5,817 bases of DNA from Planctomycetota bacterium (GTDB taxonomy: Bacteria; Planctomycetota; UBA1135; UBA2386): contig QJVU01000699.1 of the NCBI GenBank assembly GCA_003235605.1, forward strand, positions 1-5,817, given 5' to 3'. The notes under the pieces were generated by a model, which worked only from the letters and a program-made list of their open reading frames with translations, ran no database searches and had not been told where the DNA came from. Shown here piece by piece: positions 1-4,833 of this stretch. Position numbers and translations under genes: made by a program. Every line of letters begins with the position of its first letter. The stretch's first letter is position 1.

Positions 1-911
1 TGGTCGGTGAAGATCACCTTGCCCTCGAGACCCCACAGGTTCTTGAGGTTCGTGGGCTGGTACTCCAGGTTCGGTCGCTCGAACGTGTGGTACCAGAGCA
101 CGACCTTGCGAGGACCGGGCGACTTGACCCGGTTGGACGCCGCTCCGCAGTGGTGGCAGTAGTGCGGCAGCGCAGGCTCCGGACGCATCTTGATCGTGTC
201 CAGCTTGGACAGCGTGACCTTGTCGCAGATGTCGCACACCACGTAGGCGCCGTCGACGAGGTAGCGCATGATCTGGAACATGTTCCAGTTCATCTTGCGG
301 TACTGCGTGTGGCCAACGAACCCGAGCACGAAGGTGTCCGGGCCCATGTCCGTCCCCTTGGGGGCCGGCCGTTGGGCACGCTGATCTTCCTTCGGGATCG
401 GGTGGAAGGCATCCACGTCGACCCCGTGGTAGATGTACTCGCAGTCCCGCTCAAGGACATGGGCGAGGGCCTTGGCGCCGAAGGCCGAGGTGCCGACGAC
501 GTGGTGGGCACCGCGCAGCGCCGGCCACCAGGACTCGGGGATCGGTGCACCGTCGATGGGCGTGTGCAGGATGTACTTGAAGCCGTACTTGCCGGCGTAC
601 TGCGGGATGTAGTCGACCATGAACGCGTCGCCCAATCCCCACACCACGTCGGGCCTGAACTTGCGGACGAGAGGCTCGAAGGTCAGCGCACCGAACTTGT
701 CCTCGCGGACCGCAGCCATGCCCTCGTTCGTGGCCGCCATCTGCGTGGCGTGAATCTCCCACGGCACCGCCTCCGAGCTACGGTGGAGCCACCCGTGCTG
801 GATCACCGTCCAGCTGGGGTTCATCTGGATCAGGCGGTTCCAGAGCTCACGCGTGACCTTGCCGTAGCTCGAGTGGGTCTCGGCACTGTAGGACGAGATC
901 AGGATCTTCAC
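1..911 (-). CDS. GT-B fold (GT4-like) glycosyltransferase with zinc-ribbon-like insert, C-terminus cut by window edge
   Basis: Reading leftward from GTG at 911, the frame stays open for 303 codons to the window edge. The protein starts VKILISSYSAETHSSYGKVT, a first Rossmann strand followed by a glycine-containing loop, as in the acceptor domain of GT-B enzymes. WGLGDAF lies near residues 91-97 and YHGVDVDAFHP near 161-171, the latter matching the GT4 'NGVD...F.P' hinge. LGFVGHTQYRK at 196-206 is the start of the donor-binding domain, and KVVLWYHTF near 269-277 and GLEGKVIFTD at the edge continue it. Such enzymes move a sugar from a nucleotide-sugar to an acceptor; the acceptor here is unknown. 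An unusual insert holds C226-x2-C229 and C252-x2-C255, spaced like a zinc ribbon. The GTG start is chosen because AGGGAGG lies 5 bases upstream and it overlaps the preceding stop by 4 bases, implying translational coupling. The E-x7-E donor motif, expected later, is beyond the window. Confidence 0.84.
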   Translation of the reverse strand, partial: MKILISSYSAETHSSYGKVTRELWNRLIQMNPSWTVIQHGWLHRSSEAVPWEIHATQMAATNEGMAAVREDKFGALTFEPLVRKFRPDVVWGLGDAFMVDYIPQYAGKYGFKYILHTPIDGAPIPESWWPALRGAHHVVGTSAFGAKALAHVLERDCEYIYHGVDVDAFHPIPKEDQRAQRPAPKGTDMGPDTFVLGFVGHTQYRKMNWNMFQIMRYLVDGAYVVCDICDKVTLSKLDTIKMRPEPALPHYCHHCGAASNRVKSPGPRKVVLWYHTFERPNLEYQPTNLKNLWGLEGKVIFTD

Positions 912-1822
912 TTCAGCCTCCCTGTGGTGGGCCAGTCGAAGAGGGGACTGGCCATCATCTGTCTGCGTAGGACCCTACGCACACCCTCCGTGCTCTCCTT
1001 TGTAGCACTAGCCAGGCCGTAGTCACAGACGCTGTCGTACGGACAGTGCTTGCACTTCTTGGCCTCGGCCGCCGGCAGGGCGTACCCAGAGTCGATCCCG
1101 TCCTGGACGTTCTGCACGGCCACCCGAAACATCTTCTGGTCCTTGGGCCCGACGGCCTCCGGCACCGGAGGCCGCCTGCTCATGATGTTCAGCTGTCGCC
1201 AGACAGCCCTGACGGTCGGGATGGTCCGATGGACCACCTGAACGTCGTACCGGGGCTCGATCTTGCGAAGCACCGAGTGAGCGAACCCCGCACGCAACCG
1301 CGGAAACCTCACGAAGTCCTCGAAGGGGTCTGCGCTGGAGACGAACGTCAGTCCCACGACGCGACGAGTCGGCTGCTTGACGAACTGGTTGTAGACCGCG
1401 TCCAGCGTGCCTGTCACCCTGATCTTCGTGTTGCTCTTGTTTCCTTTTTGCACCCAGGTCTCTACGGGCAGGTCGCCAGCAATGACCTCGTCCCGCCCAG
1501 GGACGTACAGCTCTGCGGTGACGAGCATCGCAGCGGCGACCTCGTACTGCTTCGTGATGAGGGACGCGGTGCGCGCGGGGTACGCCGCCGTGAGCCGGCG
1601 GATCCCTTCGGCCAAGGTCTGCTCGGTGCGAGCCAAGCTGTCGCGAGCCCCGGTGGACTCGAGCCGGAAGTAGGTGAGGTGGGTCTGGCGGATGACGGTC
1701 GCGATGCCGGTCTCCATGGACGCCTCAAACCACGGGAATCCGAGGCGGTACCGCAGGTGGTACTGCATCGGGCAGAACATGAAGGTTCTGACCTCCTCCA
1801 TCGACAAGTCCTTGACTTCCAT
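908..1822 (-). CDS. Cas4/RecB-like PD-(D/E)XK protein with iron-sulphur cysteines and a degenerate active site
   Basis: A 304-residue protein with the layout of the Cas4/AddB/RecB nuclease family. The first cluster cysteine is C17 in FCPMQYHLRYRLG, a good match to the family's 'CP..y.l.Y..g' start. E121 and GTLDAVY with D141 match the first acidic positions. C257, C260 and C266 (C-x2-C-x5-C) near the end complete a probable 4Fe-4S cluster. The third catalytic motif, normally '(D/E)-x-K' on the next strand, reads VVGLTFVSS (155-163), so the acid is G157 and the lysine is T159. The following QxxxY motif is also absent (L176, F180). The fold is therefore well supported but nuclease activity is unlikely; a structural, DNA-binding or antagonist role is inference. 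ATG at 1822 has AGGA 8 bases upstream; ATG at codon 8 with AGGA 7 bases upstream is an alternative. It is the first gene of the leftward unit and overlaps the glycosyltransferase by GTGA. Confidence 0.78.
   Translation of the reverse strand: MEVKDLSMEEVRTFMFCPMQYHLRYRLGFPWFEASMETGIATVIRQTHLTYFRLESTGARDSLARTEQTLAEGIRRLTAAYPARTASLITKQYEVAAAMLVTAELYVPGRDEVIAGDLPVETWVQKGNKSNTKIRVTGTLDAVYNQFVKQPTRRVVGLTFVSSADPFEDFVRFPRLRAGFAHSVLRKIEPRYDVQVVHRTIPTVRAVWRQLNIMSRRPPVPEAVGPKDQKMFRVAVQNVQDGIDSGYALPAAEAKKCKHCPYDSVCDYGLASATKESTEGVRRVLRRQMMASPLFDWPTTGRLK
917..923 (-). promoter_or_regulatory. Ribosome binding site of the glycosyltransferase gene
   Basis: AGGGAGG on the minus strand lies 5 bases before the GTG start at 911. 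It sits inside the last codons of the upstream nuclease-like gene. This supports the GTG as the true start and suggests that ribosomes finishing the upstream gene can restart here. Confidence 0.75.
1153..1174. repeat. Perfect 10-base inverted repeat inside the nuclease-like gene
   Basis: The arms CGGCCTCCGG (1153-1162) and CCGGAGGCCG (1165-1174) are perfect complements separated by CA. As RNA this would fold as a 9-base-pair GC-rich stem with a 4-base loop. It encodes the stretch RPPVPEAV around residues 217-224 of the leftward gene. No run of U follows on the minus strand, so it is not a classical terminator. It may be chance in GC-rich DNA, a protein site or an mRNA structure. Confidence 0.6.
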
Positions 1823-1839
1823 GGGGGATGTCCTAACAT
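1812..1839 (+). promoter_or_regulatory. Candidate sigma70-type promoter for the rightward unit
   Basis: TTGACT at 1812-1817 matches the -35 consensus in five of six positions. TAACAT at 1834-1839 matches the -10 consensus in four of six, including the first two bases and the last. The 16-base spacer is within the normal range. Transcription would begin near 1846 and give a leader of about 50 bases holding the dyad at 1861-1879. The -35 box lies inside the start of the leftward gene. No equally good promoter was seen for the leftward unit. A phage polymerase or alternative sigma factor could be used instead. Confidence 0.4.
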
Positions 1840-1840
1840 C
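1827..1840 (-). promoter_or_regulatory. Small hairpin holding the ribosome binding site of the leftward nuclease-like gene
   Basis: On the minus strand GATGT-TAGG-ACATC forms a 5-base-pair stem whose loop contains most of the Shine-Dalgarno sequence AGGA (1834-1831), 8 bases from the ATG at 1822. A further AGGAGA (1844-1839) lies partly in the stem and is 16 bases from the start, which is too far to be ideal. The stem also overlaps the candidate rightward -10 box, so it could be a small operator. The arms are short and chance is possible. Confidence 0.4.
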
Positions 1841-1860
1841 TCCTGGTCGTCAGGGCAAGA

Positions 1861-1879
1861 AGAGTCGGCTATCGACTCT
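1861..1879. promoter_or_regulatory. Dyad in the divergent intergenic region, possible operator or leader hairpin
   Basis: AGAGTCGGCTATCGACTCT is a perfect 7-base inverted repeat around a 5-base centre. It lies in the only intergenic region of the window, downstream of the candidate rightward promoter and just before the GAGGA at 1880-1884 that serves the primase-helicase gene. It could bind a dimeric repressor controlling one or both units. It could also fold in the leader RNA next to the ribosome binding site. There is no following T-run to suggest attenuation. Confidence 0.5.
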
Positions 1880-1884
1880 GAGGA
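1880..1884 (+). promoter_or_regulatory. Ribosome binding site of the primase-helicase gene
   Basis: GAGGA lies 12 bases before the ATG at 1897, a rather long spacing. An in-frame TGA at 1879-1881 rules out any start further upstream. The site abuts the 1861-1879 dyad, so folding of that dyad in RNA could affect access to it. Confidence 0.5.
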
Positions 1885-1896
1885 TTTTCGAGACAC

Positions 1897-4467
1897 ATGA
1901 GAACCCGACAGGTCAACACCGGGCTCGAGCTTGCGAAGGAGCGACTCAAGCCGTTTCTCCGCAAGTACTTGGAGCAGCACGGTGTTGTCATCGACCAGAA
2001 GGGCAAGTTCCTGTGCCTGAACCCGGAGCACGAGGACACGACCCCCTCGATGCACTTCATCCCCGGGTCCGACGAGCAGAAGACCAAGTGCTTCGTGTGC
2101 CACGCGTCCTACGACATCTTCGACGTGCACACGCTGCTCGAGGGCCGGCCGAAGGACGGCATGGCCTTCGTCTACAACAACATCTACGAGCTCGCCGACC
2201 GCTTCGGCGTCGAGATCGACAGGACTGAGCCCACCGAGCAGGAGCTGCTCTGGATGCGGCTGTCCCGCATGTACCAGGACGCCGCCCAGGTCCTCGTGGA
2301 CATGGCGAACGAGAGTCCCGAGGAGTGCCTGGCGCCGGCTGTCCAGCGCGGGCTGCGTCCCGAGATCTGCGTGCAGTACGGAGTCGCCTGCGTCCCGTGG
2401 CGTGCCTTCGTCCACCGCATGAAGGCGTGCGGACACGACGTCGAGATGATGAAGGCCTACGACATCGACAAGAACATGTTCGACGTCGAGCACCTGACCT
2501 TCACGATCAAGAACCAGAGCGGGATGGTCGTCGGCTTCTCGCGGCGCTACCTCAAGTACGACAAGAGCGCAGACAAGCTCGCGAGGGCGCAGGGCCACTA
2601 CTACCCGCCGAAGTACCACAACACGTCGGCGAAGGTGCCGTTCTTCCAGCGCGAGTCGCTCGTCTACGGGCTGGACACTGCGCGCAAGGAGAACTACCGC
2701 AGGTTCGACATCATCGAGGGCTACACGGATGTCCTCTCGCTCCGGCAGGTAGGGCTGAACAACAACGGTGCTGGTTGCGGCACTGGGTGCACCGAAGGTC
2801 AGCTCATGCAGCTGATCAACGCCGGGTTCACCCACTTCAACTGGGTCGCAGATACCGACGACGCTGGCCTTGCGGCCGCCATGCGGTTCTTGGACCTAGT
2901 CGCAGGACACGAGGGCATCAAGGCCACCGTGACCTTCCTGCCCTTCGGCTCGGAAGTTCCTGAGAGCGACCGCGATCCTGATGGGTTCATCCGGTGGTAC
3001 GGCAAGGATGCCTACCTGGCCCTGCCCGAGTACTCGGCCTTCGAGTGGAAGCTGGACAACGTCCTGCGCCAGCCGGATGTGGACCCCCTGGCCGTGGCCA
3101 AGGACATGATCCCGCTCCTGCTGAACGAGAAAGACCGTCTCGAGCGGGGCCGGCTCATCAAGGCCCTGTCGGATCGCACGGGTGTGCCTGCCGAGGATCT
3201 GCGCGACGAGATCAAGCGCAGGACCGACGAGGAGATCGCCAGGGTGGGCGACGCCCTGAAGCGTCGCCTCCACACGGCTCGCGACACCCTGGACATCCAG
3301 AGAGCCATCCAGGAGGCCTCCCTGGCCGCCCAGGAGAGCGCAGATACCGCGGTCGACATCTCGATCGAGGAAAGCGCGCGAGCCTGCATCGCGTCCCTGG
3401 CGGCCTTCAAGGAGCCCATTCATGGCATCCGCGGCTGGGTCACTGGCTGGGAGCAGTTCGACCAGGACTTCGACGGACTGGTGAAGGAGAAGGGGATCTT
3501 CGCGATTGCCGGCGCACCGAACTGCGGGAAGTCGGCCATGCTGACCAACCTGGCATGCAACCTCCTCATCCAGGGCAACGAAGGGGTCTCGGTCGTCTAC
3601 CACATCATGGACGATCCCCGCGAGATCGCCTTCGCCAAGCTGATGTCCTGCCTCACGGGCATCCCGATCCGGCACATCGTCAGGGCGGCAGCGGACATCA
3701 TGCCCTATCCCCACCTGAAGACGGCCTTCGAGAACGCAGAGGAGTGGATCCTCGAGCAGGTCCACACCGGCAAGCTGGTGGTCAAGGGGCAGGAGATGGG
3801 GACGGCGACTGACGTCGCCACCCGGCTGATCGACAACGTCACCCAGAAGACCGGGAACACCGTCGTCTACATGGGAGACTCACTGCACAACCTCATGGAC
3901 GAGGAAGCCTCGGACAGCGAGCGGCTGAAGTTCACGAACATCGCGAACTGGGCCCGACGGATCACCGATACCCGCAGGATGACCATGATGTTCACCTGCG
4001 AGCTGACGAAGGAGGCCATGAAGGGGCGTCCGCGCCTCTACATGACCGCAGAGACTCGCGCGATCGCCTACGCCTTCAAGGCTGTGGGCATGCTCTACAA
4101 CGACCTGCACGTGAAGGCCGAGGAGGCCGACACCTTCTGGATCGACAAGCCGATCGACCTCGCCAGTGGGAACCCGGTGGAGGGAATGAAGATCCGCCGG
4201 CCGATCATCGACATCTGGTGGGAGAAGAACAAGGTCAGCGAGTTCAAGGGCCATCACTTCTGGCAGTTCTGGGACAACTCGGCTAGGGTCGAGCAGATGA
4301 CCAGGGAGGACATGCAGGCCCAGGTCTCCGCAGCGAGGGACGCCGCGGAGGAGTTGAAGGCACCCAACGCACAGGCGTTGGGCTCGTTCGACGCATCGCT
4401 GCCGTACGCAACCCCCGGCCTGCCCCTTCCCGGACAGACGCCAAGCCTGGAGCTTCCGATACCATGA
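1897..4467 (+). CDS. Fused DNA primase-helicase (CHC2 zinc finger, TOPRIM, DnaB/T7 gp4-type ATPase)
   Basis: This 856-residue protein should both make RNA primers and unwind DNA at the fork, as T7 gp4 does. The N-terminal zinc finger uses C40, H45, C65 and C68 (CLNPEHEDTTPSMHF, then CFVCHASYDIFD). The primase catalytic core follows: IIEGYTDVLSLRQVG gives the TOPRIM glutamate E274, GTGCTE near 295-300 matches the 'GTa.t' turn, and ADTDDAG gives D319 and D321. Residues about 380-500 are charged and helical and resemble the DnaG C-terminal linker. The helicase starts near 505, with Walker A GAPNCGKS (539-546), Walker B VVYMGDS (656-662, D661) and FTCELTKEA (699-707) at the H4 position. A proline-rich tail ends the protein. 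At 856 residues it is longer than T7 gp4 (566). It heads the rightward unit and overlaps the next gene by ATGA. Where DnaB has a catalytic glutamate (S-L-E-M) this protein has IMDDP near 570-574. Confidence 0.93.
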   Translation: MRTRQVNTGLELAKERLKPFLRKYLEQHGVVIDQKGKFLCLNPEHEDTTPSMHFIPGSDEQKTKCFVCHASYDIFDVHTLLEGRPKDGMAFVYNNIYELADRFGVEIDRTEPTEQELLWMRLSRMYQDAAQVLVDMANESPEECLAPAVQRGLRPEICVQYGVACVPWRAFVHRMKACGHDVEMMKAYDIDKNMFDVEHLTFTIKNQSGMVVGFSRRYLKYDKSADKLARAQGHYYPPKYHNTSAKVPFFQRESLVYGLDTARKENYRRFDIIEGYTDVLSLRQVGLNNNGAGCGTGCTEGQLMQLINAGFTHFNWVADTDDAGLAAAMRFLDLVAGHEGIKATVTFLPFGSEVPESDRDPDGFIRWYGKDAYLALPEYSAFEWKLDNVLRQPDVDPLAVAKDMIPLLLNEKDRLERGRLIKALSDRTGVPAEDLRDEIKRRTDEEIARVGDALKRRLHTARDTLDIQRAIQEASLAAQESADTAVDISIEESARACIASLAAFKEPIHGIRGWVTGWEQFDQDFDGLVKEKGIFAIAGAPNCGKSAMLTNLACNLLIQGNEGVSVVYHIMDDPREIAFAKLMSCLTGIPIRHIVRAAADIMPYPHLKTAFENAEEWILEQVHTGKLVVKGQEMGTATDVATRLIDNVTQKTGNTVVYMGDSLHNLMDEEASDSERLKFTNIANWARRITDTRRMTMMFTCELTKEAMKGRPRLYMTAETRAIAYAFKAVGMLYNDLHVKAEEADTFWIDKPIDLASGNPVEGMKIRRPIIDIWWEKNKVSEFKGHHFWQFWDNSARVEQMTREDMQAQVSAARDAAEELKAPNAQALGSFDASLPYATPGLPLPGQTPSLELPIP

Positions 4468-4817
4468 GCACCCGAGAAGAGCTCGACGCCCGCTGGGCCC
4501 TCATCGAACAGACGCGCCCGCATGATGCCAACACGAACGAGGCCCAGCCCGGGTCGTTCGGCCGGGCCTTCATGCGGTGGCACAACAACTCGGTCGACCG
4601 CGTCTTCGTGATGCGCCGCGTCGGCCAGGCGAACGTGAAGGTGCAGCGCGTGATCGGTGGACAGCACATGGACGTCCCGATGACGTCCCTGCGTACCGAG
4701 GGCGAGATCCTGAAGCACCTGCAGGACAGACATCCTCGTCACGTTCCCAAGTCTCTGAAGAACTGGTGGCCGGGCCTCCTGCCCGTGGCCATCGTTCGCG
4801 AGATCTGGAACGTCTGA
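4464..4817 (+). CDS. Small phage protein of unknown function (117 residues)
   Basis: I do not recognise this protein. It is basic and soluble in appearance, with no signal peptide, membrane segment or cysteine. The N-terminal 30 residues are polar and begin with a likely helix (TREELDARWALIEQ). The middle, SFGRAFMRWHNNSVDRVFVM to about residue 75, looks like a small alpha/beta domain with alternating hydrophobic strands (VDRVFVMRRV, VKVQRVIG). The C-terminal third is rich in H, K and W (KHLQDRHPRHVPKSLKNWWPG). The gene is real by context: ATG at 4464 overlaps the primase-helicase stop as ATGA, GC-rich codon use continues in frame, and the next gene starts 16 bases after its stop. GGAG at 4449-4452 is an 11-base-spaced ribosome site, so translation probably depends on coupling. 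Its basic character and place between replication genes fit a DNA-binding or accessory role, which is only inference. Confidence 0.8.
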   Translation: MSTREELDARWALIEQTRPHDANTNEAQPGSFGRAFMRWHNNSVDRVFVMRRVGQANVKVQRVIGGQHMDVPMTSLRTEGEILKHLQDRHPRHVPKSLKNWWPGLLPVAIVREIWNV

Positions 4818-4823
4818 CGAGAC

Positions 4824-4829
4824 GGAGGG
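4824..4829 (+). promoter_or_regulatory. Strong ribosome binding site of the right-hand Cas4-like nuclease
   Basis: GGAGGG lies 4 bases before the ATG at 4834, in the 16-base gap after the preceding stop. It is the best ribosome site in the rightward unit and fixes the start of the last gene. Confidence 0.8.
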
Positions 4830-4833
4830 CAAC

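Noticed and set aside
87..1022. A 311-codon open frame on the plus strand
   Set aside because: It is antisense to the glycosyltransferase, whose motifs and start signals are clear. The product has an R/V/L/H-rich shadow composition.
1153..1174. Intrinsic terminator on the minus strand
   Set aside because: The stem is strong but is followed by a GC-rich sequence rather than a T-run, and it lies within an open gene.
1823..1896. Replication origin in the divergent gap beside the primase-helicase
   Set aside because: The gap has no iterated repeats and no AT-rich unwinding stretch. The dyads are too short and few to support an origin.
1046..1900. A 284-codon plus-strand frame across the nuclease-like gene
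   Set aside because: It is antisense to a frame with family motifs and a four-cysteine cluster, and crosses the whole intergenic control region. No supporting motif was seen.
1888..1916. Leftward promoter with TTGACC (1916-1911) as -35 box
   Set aside because: No acceptable -10 hexamer occurs at 16-18 base spacing; the sequence there is TCTCGA or worse.
1462..2835. A 457-codon open frame on the minus strand
   Set aside because: It runs antisense through the start of the primase-helicase and then out of frame through the nuclease-like gene. Its product is a biased R/V/L-rich string with no motif, typical of GC-rich shadow frames.
2896..3812. Long open frames on both strands overlapping the middle of the primase-helicase
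   Set aside because: They overlap the linker and Walker A coding sequence and have arginine/glycine/proline-rich products without motifs.
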